Source: Opitutia bacterium
Lineage (GTDB): Bacteria; Verrucomicrobiota; Verrucomicrobiia; Opitutales; Coraliomargaritaceae
Direction of reading: 5' to 3'
Assembly: GCA_003503355.1 (NCBI GenBank)
Contig: DOCS01000255.1
Location: 1-10,328 of the forward strand
Length of the DNA stretch: 10,328 bases
The notes under the pieces: generated by a model
The model's input: only the letters and a program-made list of their open reading frames with translations
What the model was told of the DNA's origin: nothing
The model's database searches: none
Program-made: the position numbers and the translations under genes
In this document: one piece after another, positions 1-6,973 of the stretch
Layout of the letters: each line of letters starts with the position of its first letter
How positions within the stretch are numbered: the stretch's first letter is position 1

Positions 1-93
1 CGCAGTGGACAAGGTCGTCGCCCAGGCAACCAAAAGCCCCACTCTGCAAAGTCACTCAGCAACGAATCTTAATTCAAACGCAGCGCAGTCAAA
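1..93. other. Left flank upstream of murA; possible tail of an upstream gene
   Basis: No gene can be identified here. The second frame stays open from base 2 to a TAA at 128-130. Its first half (AVDKVVAQATKSPTLQ) has protein-like composition, so it could be the C-terminus of an upstream gene that overlaps the start of murA by about 37 bp. The first frame ends at a TAA at 70-72. Too little is present to choose between these. I see no clear promoter and no strong Shine-Dalgarno sequence before the murA ATG. Confidence 0.2.
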
Positions 94-1389
94 ATGGATG
101 TCTTCAAAGTTAGCGGAAACGGCCCCTTAAATGGCGAAATTCAGGTCGGTGGCGCCAAAAACGCCGCCCTCCCGATCCTCGCCGCCACCCTGCTAACCGA
201 CGAGACGGTCGTTCTGAAGAACGTCCCCGATCTGAGCGACATGCGCTTCATGATCGAGATCCTGCAGCACGTCGGCGCCGAGACGGTGCAACCCGAACCA
301 GGCACATGGGAGATCACCGCAAAGGAAATCTCCCACATCGCCCCGTATGAATTGGTGCGCAAAATGCGCGCCTCGGTTTGTCTTCTCGGCCCGCTCGTCG
401 CGCGCATGCGCCGGGCTGAAGTTTCGATCCCCGGAGGCTGTGTCATCGGTCCGCGTCCGATCGACCTGCACATTAAAGGCCTGCAAAAGCTTAACTGCAA
501 GGTCGAGATTGCCAACGGCTACGTGCACGTCGACGCGTCCGCGATCAAGGGTGGCCCGATATTTCTCGGCGGCCGCAGCGGCAGCACGGTGACCGGCACA
601 GCCAACATCGTGATGGCCGCCGTGCTCGCACCGGGCACCACGCGCCTCGAATGCGCCGCATGCGAGCCTGAAGTCGTCGACCTGTGCAACCTACTGGTCA
701 AAATGGGCGCTCAGATCAGCGGCATCGGTAGCCCCGAGCTGACCATTACCGGCGTCGACAAGCTGCATGGCTGCGAGCACTCGGTCATCGCCGACCGCAT
801 CGAAGCCGGCACTTTCGTGGTCGCCGCCGCCATTACCCGCGGCGACGTCACCGTCAAAGGCATCGCGCCCAAACTACTTAGTGCCTTTCTCGACAAGCTC
901 GAAGAAGCCGGCCTGCCGCTGGAGTTGACTGAAGACAGCATTCGCGTGCTGCCCTACGAAGGCTCACTCAAGCCGGTCGATGTCATCACCCTGCCACACC
1001 CTGGCTACCCCACTGATTTGCAAGCACAACTCGGCGCGTTGATGACGCAGACCGACGGCATCTCGATTATCACCGAACGCATTTACCCGAACCGCTTCAT
1101 GCATGTGCCCGAGCTGCAACGCATGGGCGCCGGCATCGCGATGGAAGGTGCGAGCGCGATTATCAAAGGCCCGTCCAAATTGTCTGGAGCACCCGTCATG
1201 GCCTCCGACCTACGCGCCTCTGCAGCCCTCATCTTGGCTGCCTTCGCAGCCGAAGGTGACACCTGGATTCAACGCATCTACCACCTCGATCGCGGCTACG
1301 AGCGCTTTGAAAAAAAGCTATCGGCCATCGGCGCAAAGATCGAGCGATTGAGCGAAAACGACATGCCCAGAGAGCTACTAGAAGAGTAA
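94..1389 (+). CDS. murA: UDP-N-acetylglucosamine 1-carboxyvinyltransferase MurA
   Basis: MurA is the cytoplasmic enzyme that transfers enolpyruvate from phosphoenolpyruvate to UDP-GlcNAc, the first committed step of peptidoglycan synthesis. The 431-aa protein has the usual full length (about 420-430) of this two-domain EPSP-synthase fold. The N-terminal GGAKNAALPIL segment carries the conserved Lys22. The active-site loop reads PGGCVIGPRPIDLH, with the nucleophilic cysteine at residue 116. This is the Cys form that fosfomycin alkylates, so intrinsic resistance by a Cys-to-Asp change is not expected. The segment KMRASVCLLGPLVAR (about 90-104) and the late DLRASAALILAAFAAEG stretch (about 370-386) are also typical. 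The start is an ATG without a strong ribosome-binding site. ruvB follows closely on the same strand, so the two may be co-transcribed, although their functions are unrelated. Confidence 0.97.
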   Translation: MDVFKVSGNGPLNGEIQVGGAKNAALPILAATLLTDETVVLKNVPDLSDMRFMIEILQHVGAETVQPEPGTWEITAKEISHIAPYELVRKMRASVCLLGPLVARMRRAEVSIPGGCVIGPRPIDLHIKGLQKLNCKVEIANGYVHVDASAIKGGPIFLGGRSGSTVTGTANIVMAAVLAPGTTRLECAACEPEVVDLCNLLVKMGAQISGIGSPELTITGVDKLHGCEHSVIADRIEAGTFVVAAAITRGDVTVKGIAPKLLSAFLDKLEEAGLPLELTEDSIRVLPYEGSLKPVDVITLPHPGYPTDLQAQLGALMTQTDGISIITERIYPNRFMHVPELQRMGAGIAMEGASAIIKGPSKLSGAPVMASDLRASAALILAAFAAEGDTWIQRIYHLDRGYERFEKKLSAIGAKIERLSENDMPRELLEE

Positions 1390-1433
1390 GTTGCGGGTTG
1401 AAACCTGCTCGTTGCTGGCAAGTATACCGCAAG

Positions 1434-2486
1434 ATGTCTTTACCTCCGAATGATCCCCCCACCGGCACCGATTTTATCGAGCAAGCACTGATCGAACCGA
1501 TCAGTTCGGAAGAATCGATGCTCCGGCCGCTGTCGTTCGATGACTTTGCGGGGCAACCGAAGACGATCGAACGTCTGCAGGTAATGGTGGGCGCGGCACG
1601 CGATCGCGAGGAACCGCTCAATCATATCCTGCTCAGTGGTCCTCCGGGGCTGGGCAAAACGACCCTGTCGCTAATCCTCGGCCACGAGATGGGACGCAAG
1701 GTCAGTATTACCTCCGGTCCGGTGATCGACAAGCCGGCCGATTTGGCCGGCCTACTCACCAATCTGAGCGAAGGCGACATTCTGTTCATCGACGAAATCC
1801 ACCGCATTCCTAAAACGGTGGAAGAGTACCTCTACTCGGCGATGGAAGATTTCCGCATCGACATAATGATCGATCAAGGGCCGAACGCCCGCAGCGTGCG
1901 CCTCAGCCTGCCGCGCTTCACACTACTCGGCGCGACGACTCGCATGGGGCTGCTCACCGCGCCACTGCGCAGCCGCTTCACCTTGCAATCGCGCTTAGCC
2001 TACTACGATCACAAGACCTTACAAGGCATCATCGAGCGCACCTGCGGCCTGCTCGATGTCGAGTTCGACACCGACGGTGCGGCTGAAATCGCCCGCCGCG
2101 CACGTGGCACGCCGCGTATCGCCAACAACTTGGTCAACTTCTGCCGCGACTACGCACAGCAACGCGGCGATGGCGTAATCACGCAAGTTATGGCTGCTGC
2201 CGCACTCGAACTGCTCGAAATCGACATGCGCGGGCTCGACGAAATGGACAAGCAAGTGATGCGCGTGATGGCGGTAAATTACCGCGGCGGCCCCGTCGGA
2301 CTTGGCACCGTGGCAGTGGCGGTCAGCGAAGAAGCCCACACACTCGAAGAGGTCCACGAGCCCTTCCTGATTCAAGAAGGTTACATTCAACGCACCGCTC
2401 AAGGTCGCGTATTAACCGAAAAAGGCTGGCACGTCATCGGCCTCGATCCGAACAACGAGGATCAAACGAGCCAGTTCAAATCATAG
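1434..2486 (+). CDS. ruvB: Holliday junction branch migration DNA helicase RuvB
   Basis: RuvB is the AAA+ motor that, with RuvA, drives branch migration of Holliday junctions before RuvC cleavage. From the ATG at 1434 the protein is 350 aa, normal for the family. An in-frame TTG at 1398 would add 12 residues (MKPARCWQVYRK) that do not look like RuvB, so ATG is preferred. Visible motifs are Walker A GPPGLGKTT (residues 69-77), Walker B ILFIDEIH with D120/E121, sensor 1 GATTR (166-170), the arginine finger in APLRSRF (R179), sensor 2 in RGTPRIANNL (R228), and the C-terminal winged-helix signature GLDEMDKQVM to EPFLIQEGYIQRT (about 268-321). All catalytic elements look intact. No ruvA or ruvC is in the window. 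The 44-bp gap to murA shows no terminator. Confidence 0.97.
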   Translation: MSLPPNDPPTGTDFIEQALIEPISSEESMLRPLSFDDFAGQPKTIERLQVMVGAARDREEPLNHILLSGPPGLGKTTLSLILGHEMGRKVSITSGPVIDKPADLAGLLTNLSEGDILFIDEIHRIPKTVEEYLYSAMEDFRIDIMIDQGPNARSVRLSLPRFTLLGATTRMGLLTAPLRSRFTLQSRLAYYDHKTLQGIIERTCGLLDVEFDTDGAAEIARRARGTPRIANNLVNFCRDYAQQRGDGVITQVMAAAALELLEIDMRGLDEMDKQVMRVMAVNYRGGPVGLGTVAVAVSEEAHTLEEVHEPFLIQEGYIQRTAQGRVLTEKGWHVIGLDPNNEDQTSQFKS

Positions 2487-2568
2487 ACGCACCTTTACGC
2501 CTCAACCGAGCACATCGCTCCAATTCATTCTCTCCGCGCTAGACGCGCTTCATCACCGTTTCAAAATC

Positions 2569-3135
2569 ATGGGTCGCAATTCAATTAATAAAATCAAACG
2601 TCCCCCTCGCCATTCGAAGGGCCCCACCATCGTCTATCTTGAAAACGAAGACGACCTATTCGACCTAATCGAGCGCACCGACAATCCACTCATCCTGATT
2701 CTTGAAGGCGTGCAAGACCCCCACAATCTGGGCGCTTGCCTGCGCACGGCATCCGGTGCTGGCGTGACGGCGGTGCTGGCCCCAGTCAAAGGCGCCTGTG
2801 GCATCACACCAACGGTGCGCGACATTTCCTGTGGGGGCGCGGACGACGTGCCGTTCCTGCGCATTAAAAACATCGGACAACTGTTGCGCAAATTCATCGA
2901 CCAAGAGATTCAACTGATCGGTACTTCGGAAAAAGGCCAGGATTCGCTCTATGATGTGAACCTCAACCAGCCGACTGCAATCATTCTCGGCAGCGAAGGA
3001 TGGGGCATGCGTAAAGTGACCGGTGACCACTGCGACCACTTGGTCAGCCTACCGATGGCGGGCACCGTCGGATGTCTAAACGTCTCTGTTTCGGCTGGCG
3101 TGATCCTCTACGAAGCCGTACGTCAGCGACTGTAG
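2569..3135 (+). CDS. TrmH/SpoU-family (SPOUT) RNA 2'-O-methyltransferase, RlmB-like, minimal form
   Basis: The protein is predicted to transfer a methyl group from SAM to a ribose 2'-OH in rRNA or tRNA, acting as a dimer with the trefoil-knot SPOUT fold. All three SpoU motifs are visible. Motif 1 is EGVQDPHNLGACLRTA (residues 46-61, with N53 and R59), motif 2 is ILGSEGWGMR (139-148, E143), and motif 3 is LPMAGTVGCLNVSVSAGV (161-178, N171). Motif 3 has Cys where Ser is common before LNVS. At 188 aa it is shorter than classical RlmB (about 245 aa) because the L30e-like RNA-binding domain is absent. A short basic tail (NKIKRPPRHSKG) is there instead. It could modify 23S rRNA like RlmB or a tRNA like the short TrmL/TrmH proteins, and sequence alone does not decide. 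The ATG has no obvious ribosome-binding site. Confidence 0.88.
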   Translation: MGRNSINKIKRPPRHSKGPTIVYLENEDDLFDLIERTDNPLILILEGVQDPHNLGACLRTASGAGVTAVLAPVKGACGITPTVRDISCGGADDVPFLRIKNIGQLLRKFIDQEIQLIGTSEKGQDSLYDVNLNQPTAIILGSEGWGMRKVTGDHCDHLVSLPMAGTVGCLNVSVSAGVILYEAVRQRL

Positions 3136-3152
3136 GTTAGCGCTTATAACTG

Positions 3153-3169
3153 AGCAACTTCAAGTTGCT
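3153..3169 (+). terminator. Small hairpin after the SPOUT methyltransferase gene
   Basis: AGCAACT (3153-3159) and AGTTGCT (3163-3169) form a perfect 7-bp stem with a 3-nt loop, 18 bases after the stop codon. No T-run follows, so it is at best a weak intrinsic terminator. Confidence 0.3.
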
Positions 3170-3199
3170 TGCGACACTGACTACTGCGTAGCGGTCGAA

Positions 3200-3661
3200 T
3201 CACGAGCTTAATTGCTCGTGCATCGCCACTTCGCGGTAGTCAAAAATGTACTGCAACTGACTCTTCACGTACAACTGCTGGGCGATCGCCCCAAGAGGGC
3301 CTAAGGGCAGTACATAATTTACGCGATCCACGAAGCGCACGCCGCTGCCGTGCATGCTAACTTCGTGGTAGTGATACCACAAATTGTAGGGACCGATGCG
3401 CTGCTCATCGACAAATGAATGCCCGTGACGGATGTGCTTGAGCTCACTCACCCAAGTCTGGCGACCGAGCAATGGAATGCCGACACGATACTCGATCAAT
3501 TGGCCATCGAACATTCTGTCAGGGAGTTCTGACACGATCTCGAACACCATGTCCTTGGGAGTAATCGCATCGAGATTTTTTGGGGAACTTATGAAGTCCC
3601 ACGCCGTCTCAAGGTCAGTGTCGATAAGCTGCTCGCGGTAAAGTTGATGCATTTTAGCCAT
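3200..3661 (-). CDS. SRPBCC (START/Bet v1-like) family protein
   Basis: This is a 153-aa single-domain protein of the SRPBCC helix-grip fold, which forms a deep hydrophobic ligand cavity. It resembles the stand-alone SRPBCC proteins, and the similar domain fused to some SDR/epimerase proteins, that carry an N-terminal REQLIDTDLETAWDFISSPKNLDAITP pattern (about residues 9-35) and central LGRQTWVSELKHI and GPYNLWYHYHEV segments. No signal peptide or membrane segment is visible, so it is probably cytosolic. The substrate is unknown. Its position, divergent from the desaturase operon across a 91-bp gap, suggests a part in lipid handling, for example binding or delivering an acyl ligand (inference). 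The start is ATG 3661; an in-frame ATG three codons later (3652) is also possible, and neither has a clear ribosome-binding site. It converges with the methyltransferase gene. Confidence 0.8.
   Translation of the reverse strand: MAKMHQLYREQLIDTDLETAWDFISSPKNLDAITPKDMVFEIVSELPDRMFDGQLIEYRVGIPLLGRQTWVSELKHIRHGHSFVDEQRIGPYNLWYHYHEVSMHGSGVRFVDRVNYVLPLGPLGAIAQQLYVKSQLQYIFDYREVAMHEQLSS
3201..3220. terminator. Perfect inverted repeat at the convergent gene ends
   Basis: CACGAGC (3201-3207) and GCTCGTG (3214-3220) form a perfect 7-bp stem around a 6-nt AT-rich loop. It lies on the last codons and stop of the SRPBCC gene, at the junction with the rightward methyltransferase gene. It could act in both directions, but neither strand has a U-tract, so the terminator call is tentative. 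Confidence 0.35.
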
Positions 3662-3670
3662 TGTTCACAA

Positions 3671-3699
3671 CAATCGCATGCAATACCGAGAAACTTACT
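3671..3699 (-). promoter_or_regulatory. Weak ECF-type promoter candidate for the SRPBCC gene
   Basis: On the minus strand AGTAAG (3694-3699) is followed after 17 bases by CGATTG (3671-3676). The -35 half continues as GTAAGTTT, like the element before the FAD gene, but the -10 half matches poorly and the spacer is one base longer. It leaves 9 bases before the SRPBCC ATG. A tentative, weaker member of the locus motif. Confidence 0.25.
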
Positions 3700-3711
3700 T
3701 AAATAAATTGC

Positions 3712-3739
3712 TGTAAGGTTCTAAATTCACACCCGTTCA
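3712..3739 (+). promoter_or_regulatory. ECF sigma promoter candidate for the desaturase operon
   Basis: TGTAAG (3712-3717) and CGTTCA (3734-3739) are separated by exactly 16 bases. The same arrangement, with GC before the -35 half as here, precedes the FAD/sigma operon, and a close variant precedes the lipoprotein gene. TGTAA-type -35 and CGT-type -10 boxes with a 16-17 nt spacer are usual for ECF sigma factors, one of which is encoded in this locus. The -10 box is only 13 bases from the ATG, so the leader would be very short. The promoter is a prediction from sequence. Confidence 0.65.
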
Positions 3740-3752
3740 CTAGTAGGATATT

Positions 3753-4667
3753 ATGAATAAACTCAGTGAAATCATAAAACACGCTTTGGACGATGAAGAC
3801 AACCGCCTACTGATGGCCTCTTCGCCGATCCTCATCATGCACCTTTTAGCGCTCGGCGTGCTCTTTACCGGCTTCAGTTGGACGGCGGTCATCGTGCTCA
3901 GCATCACTTATGTGGTACGTGTCTTCGCACTGACCGCTGGCTTTCATCGCTACTTTTCGCATCGCTCGTTCAAAACCAGCCGCGTCTTTCAATTTATTAT
4001 GGCATGGGTCGGCACCTCGGCGGCGCAGCTCGGACCAATGTGGTGGGCAGCCAATCACCGTCATCACCACCAGCACTCCGATCAGCCGGAAGACATCCAC
4101 TCACCCGTGGTCAACAGTGCCTTCTGGGCGCACATTGGTTGGATCTTGTGCCGCGCCTACGGTTCCATCCAGCATGACCGGATCAAGGACTTGAACAAAT
4201 ACCCAGAGCTTCGCTTCATTGATCGCTTTCATATTCTGCCGGTGTTGTCCCTGATCGGCGTGCTCTACGCACTGGGCAGCGGCCTAAACGCCGCCTATCC
4301 ACAACTCAACACCAGCGGAATCCAGCTGGTAATGTGGGGGTTTTTCCTCAGCACGATCCTGGTCTATCACGTAACCTTCTGCGTTAACTCGGTCACGCAC
4401 ATTATCGGCAAGAAACGCTTCAACAATAACGATGAAAGCCGCAACAGCTTTTGGATCGCACTTCTCACCTTCGGCGAAGGCTGGCACAACAACCACCACC
4501 GCTGGCCGCTGTCCGCCCGCCAGGGGATGTATTGGTGGGAGCTGGATCTCTCCTTTTTATTGCTGCGCGGCCTAGAAAAACTCGGCCTGGTATGGGATCT
4601 TCAAGTGTACCCGGAGAAGATCTACGCCGAGGCTGAGAGCCGCAAACAAGACGAAGGCCACGCTTGA
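3753..4667 (+). CDS. Acyl-lipid/acyl-CoA fatty acid desaturase (stearoyl-CoA desaturase type)
   Basis: This is a membrane-bound di-iron enzyme that uses O2 and an electron donor to place a cis double bond in a saturated acyl chain, most often at delta-9. The 304-aa protein shows the three histidine clusters of the family: HRYFSH (H65-H70), HRHHH (H102-H106) and HNNHH (H245-H249, inside EGWHNNHHRWP). It also has the extra NSVTH histidine (H216). Hydrophobic segments lie around residues 24-60, 78-97, 159-178 and 190-212. There is no fused cytochrome b5 domain, so electrons must come from another protein. The ATG has AGGA 4 bases upstream. It is the first gene of a three-gene operon and overlaps the next by 4 bp. 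Its product, an unsaturated chain, is the expected substrate of the Cfa-like enzyme two genes downstream (inference). Regiochemistry and substrate form (CoA, ACP or phospholipid) cannot be read from sequence. Confidence 0.92.
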   Translation: MNKLSEIIKHALDDEDNRLLMASSPILIMHLLALGVLFTGFSWTAVIVLSITYVVRVFALTAGFHRYFSHRSFKTSRVFQFIMAWVGTSAAQLGPMWWAANHRHHHQHSDQPEDIHSPVVNSAFWAHIGWILCRAYGSIQHDRIKDLNKYPELRFIDRFHILPVLSLIGVLYALGSGLNAAYPQLNTSGIQLVMWGFFLSTILVYHVTFCVNSVTHIIGKKRFNNNDESRNSFWIALLTFGEGWHNNHHRWPLSARQGMYWWELDLSFLLLRGLEKLGLVWDLQVYPEKIYAEAESRKQDEGHA

Positions 4668-5437
4668 ACACCTATTGGCTCAGCTTGCTTGGGTTCGGCT
4701 GTGCGGCAGCGACACTCGCGTATTGGATCGCGCGCAGTATCAAAGTCATGGCGCTGATAGATGTGGTGTGGTCCGCGGGACTCGGCGTGGCCGCCATCGC
4801 CTACCTGTGCCACTTGCCTGAAACGTCGATGCGTAGTGGTGTGGTGCTCGGCGTGCTTCTGCTTTGGTCTGGCCGCTTGACACTGTACTTGCTCCAACAT
4901 CGTGTATTGCCGCGCAAAGAAGACCCGCGCTATGCTTATTTAACCGCGCACTGGGGTGAACGTGCGCTGCGCAATTACTATCCGCTCTTCCTAGCGCAAA
5001 TACTTCTAGTCGCTTTGTTCGTCATCCCCGTTGGCATTGCCATGCAAGCGCCGGGCAACTGGGCATGGACCGACTGGCTGGGACTGGCAATCGCGCTGTG
5101 CAGCTTGGCAGGCGAATCAATCGCAGATCGGCAACTATCTATCTTTCGCGCAGATGAAGCCAACCGCGGGCAAGTCTGCCAAAATGGCTTGTGGCGCTAC
5201 TCGCGTCACCCCAACTATTTCTTCGAGTGGCTGCACTGGTGGGCCTATGTAAGCTTTGCCTTGAGCTCCAACATGTGGCCCGTTGCTCTACTGGGCCCGC
5301 TGAGCATGTACATCTTTCTGCGCTTCATCACCGGTGTACCCTATGCAGAACGTTCTTCCCTGCGATCACGCGGTGCGCAGTACACACGCTACCAACAAAC
5401 CACGAATACCTTTTTCCCATGGAAACCACATCACTAG
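4664..5437 (+). CDS. DUF1295 integral membrane protein (steroid 5-alpha-reductase/ICMT-like superfamily)
   Basis: The 257-aa polytopic membrane protein has about six or seven hydrophobic segments (near residues 4-22, 29-48, 59-78, 107-126, 137-151, 189-203 and 205-223). The C-terminal half carries the superfamily signature GLWRYSRHPNYFFEW (175-189), preceded by ESIADRQL, and ends with the typical YQQTTNTFFPW. Related enzymes reduce enone or enoyl double bonds with NADPH or methylate isoprenyl cysteines. The activity of DUF1295 proteins is not established, so a reductase role on a modified acyl chain is inference. The start is a TTG inside the desaturase stop region (TTGA overlap) with GAAGG 6 bases upstream, which points to translational coupling. 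It overlaps the Cfa-like gene by 19 bp. DUF1295 genes often sit beside Cfa-like, DUF1365 and FAD-oxidoreductase genes, as here. Confidence 0.88.
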   Translation: MNTYWLSLLGFGCAAATLAYWIARSIKVMALIDVVWSAGLGVAAIAYLCHLPETSMRSGVVLGVLLLWSGRLTLYLLQHRVLPRKEDPRYAYLTAHWGERALRNYYPLFLAQILLVALFVIPVGIAMQAPGNWAWTDWLGLAIALCSLAGESIADRQLSIFRADEANRGQVCQNGLWRYSRHPNYFFEWLHWWAYVSFALSSNMWPVALLGPLSMYIFLRFITGVPYAERSSLRSRGAQYTRYQQTTNTFFPWKPHH

Positions 5438-6660
5438 CCTCCAGTAGTCCCCAACCTTTTCCACTGCCCGATAGCCCGCGTCCGAATCTTTTTGAACGAC
5501 TATTTCTACGCGCATTGGGACAGCTTCAAGGTGGTTGCCTGCGGATCTACTTTCCAAGTGGCGCGTGCGTCCAGCTCGGCGAGGCAGACGACGCACCGAC
5601 CGAGCTACTAATTAAGGATGCCGCCTTCTTCAGAAAAGTGTTTGCCGGCGGGAGTGTGGGACTGGGCGAAGCCTATGTGGCGGGGCTGTGGAACACTTCG
5701 GATCTGAGCAAGCTGTTAACCTTATTGGCCAACAACCACCGCGAGCTAGGCCGCGTGCAGTACGGCTTCTCCATTGTGGCGCAGAAGATGAATCAGCTCT
5801 ACCATCGTGCGCGGCGCAACACACTGGAGCAAAGCCGCGAGAACATCCAAGAGCACTACGATTTAAGTAATGCCTTTTACGAGACGTTTCTCGACCCGAC
5901 GATGACGTACTCCAGCGCACTGTTCCACTCGCAAGCCGAAACACTGGAACAAGCGCAATGGAATAAAATCGACCGTATTTTGGACTTGGCCGAACTAAAA
6001 GCGGGCGACCACGTGCTGGAAATCGGCTCCGGCTGGGGCGCCTTGGCACAACGCGCGGCAGAACGAGGCTGCCGCGTAAAAACCATCACGTTGTCCGACG
6101 AACAATTTCACTACGCAAAAGCCCGCTTTGAGCAAGCGGGCATTGCCGACAAAGTGGAGATTGCGCTGCAGGACTATCGTACCCTGGAGGGGCAATTCGA
6201 TGCGGTGTTCTCGTGCGAGATGATTGAAGCCGTCGGGCATGAATATCTCGAAAGCTATTTTCAGATCATCCAACAATCACTCAAACCAGGCGCTAGGGCG
6301 GTAATACAAGGCATCACGATTCCGGATGAGCGCTATGAGCGCTATTGCCGCAGTTGCGACTGGATACAGAAATACATCTTCCCGGGCGGTCATTTACCCT
6401 CTCCTAACGCAATTAAACACAATGTCAGCCAAGCCGGCGACATGGCTGTGCTCGCAATGGAGCCGTTTGGTAAAGATTACGCCGAAACCCTACACCGCTG
6501 GGCAGTCGATTTTAATGCCAATCAAGCCGAAGTGAACCGCTTGGGCTTTGACGCCGAATTTTGCCGCAAGTGGAACTACTATTTGAGCTATTGCGAAGCG
6601 GGCTTCGCAGCGGGACTGATCGACGTGCAGCATGTGGTGCTACAACGCGGCGCGAAGTAA
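5419..6660 (+). CDS. Cfa-like SAM-dependent fatty-acyl-phospholipid methyltransferase (cyclopropane synthase family)
   Basis: The family moves a methyl group from SAM to the double bond of an unsaturated phospholipid acyl chain. The 413-aa protein has a Cfa-type N-terminal domain (about 25-130), the HYDLSNAFYETFLDPTMTYS entry segment (146-165), SAM motif I VLEIGSGWG (199-207), CEMIEAVGHEY (266-276), WIQKYIFPGGHLPS (315-328) and a C-terminal YCEAGF (391-396). By eye-alignment with E. coli Cfa, E239 and Y317 are kept (E270, Y354) and C354 is C392, but C139 is Ser (S166 in TYSSALF) and H266 is Gln (Q298 in VIQGIT). These substitutions resemble the Cfa-like subgroup in stress-regulated clusters, which includes enzymes for methylated or furan fatty acids. 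The ATG at 5419 is preferred, because upstream in-frame sequence lies inside the DUF1295 gene and is unlike Cfa. It is the last gene of the operon. Confidence 0.9.
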   Translation: METTSLASSSPQPFPLPDSPRPNLFERLFLRALGQLQGGCLRIYFPSGACVQLGEADDAPTELLIKDAAFFRKVFAGGSVGLGEAYVAGLWNTSDLSKLLTLLANNHRELGRVQYGFSIVAQKMNQLYHRARRNTLEQSRENIQEHYDLSNAFYETFLDPTMTYSSALFHSQAETLEQAQWNKIDRILDLAELKAGDHVLEIGSGWGALAQRAAERGCRVKTITLSDEQFHYAKARFEQAGIADKVEIALQDYRTLEGQFDAVFSCEMIEAVGHEYLESYFQIIQQSLKPGARAVIQGITIPDERYERYCRSCDWIQKYIFPGGHLPSPNAIKHNVSQAGDMAVLAMEPFGKDYAETLHRWAVDFNANQAEVNRLGFDAEFCRKWNYYLSYCEAGFAAGLIDVQHVVLQRGAK

Positions 6661-6672
6661 GCGCTCGCAGGG

Positions 6673-6694
6673 GAGGCTTCGCGGCAAACGCCTC
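6673..6694. terminator. Hairpin between the converging operons
   Basis: GAGGC (6673-6677) pairs with GCCTC (6690-6694) around a 12-nt loop in the 32-bp gap between the Cfa-like and anti-sigma genes, reaching the anti-sigma stop. A loose T-rich stretch (TCTTCTTT) follows on the plus strand. It is a weak candidate terminator for the rightward operon. Confidence 0.3.
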
Positions 6695-6962
6695 AGTCTT
6701 CTTTAACGCCTGTAGAATGCGCGGCCAGCAGGGCTTTGAGCTCATCCTTCTTATCCTCATCTAGTGCCGCCTGATTCGGGGAGGACTCCTCATGCGCCAT
6801 AAAGTGGCGGCACATGTCTTGGTTATCCATCACTTGACGGTTAAATGTACCGCAGAAAATACACAGCTTCACATGCAGCTTCAGCAAGCACTTTCGTAAA
6901 GGACTCAGCTTTTCATAATCCTCTTCGGATAAGGTATTTGAAACTTGTTTACAGGTAAGCAT
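6693..6962 (-). CDS. Small zinc-finger anti-sigma factor (ZAS/zf-HC2 type)
   Basis: The 89-aa protein has the zinc-binding anti-sigma motif HVKLCIFC (H30-x3-C34-x2-C37), an N-terminal cysteine at C4 and a further C25. Proteins of this type hold their cognate ECF sigma factor inactive and let it go when the zinc site is oxidised or a signal is sensed. There is no transmembrane segment, so it is a soluble, cytoplasmic sensor. It lacks the long cupin-like C-terminal domain of Rhodobacter ChrR. Residues 50-89 are polar and acidic with one more cysteine and two histidines (CRHFMAHEE). The gene starts 11 bp after the sigma gene, the usual sigma/anti-sigma arrangement, and is last in the operon. The start is ATG without a clear ribosome-binding site, so translational coupling to sigma is likely. 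Target and signal are inference. Confidence 0.85.
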   Translation of the reverse strand: MLTCKQVSNTLSEEDYEKLSPLRKCLLKLHVKLCIFCGTFNRQVMDNQDMCRHFMAHEESSPNQAALDEDKKDELKALLAAHSTGVKED

Positions 6963-6973
6963 TGGAATTTGAA

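Noticed and set aside
1398..1433. TTG start giving RuvB 12 extra residues
   Set aside because: The added residues are unlike RuvB N-termini and the ATG at 1434 gives a typical 350-aa protein.
2532..2550. CGCG-CTAGA-CGCG symmetry between ruvB and the methyltransferase gene as a terminator
   Set aside because: The stem is only 4 bp and no T-run follows.
5191..5418. Possible 76-residue N-terminal extension of the Cfa-like protein
   Set aside because: The extension lies inside the DUF1295 gene, has no Cfa-like content, and an ATG at 5419 gives a normal family length.
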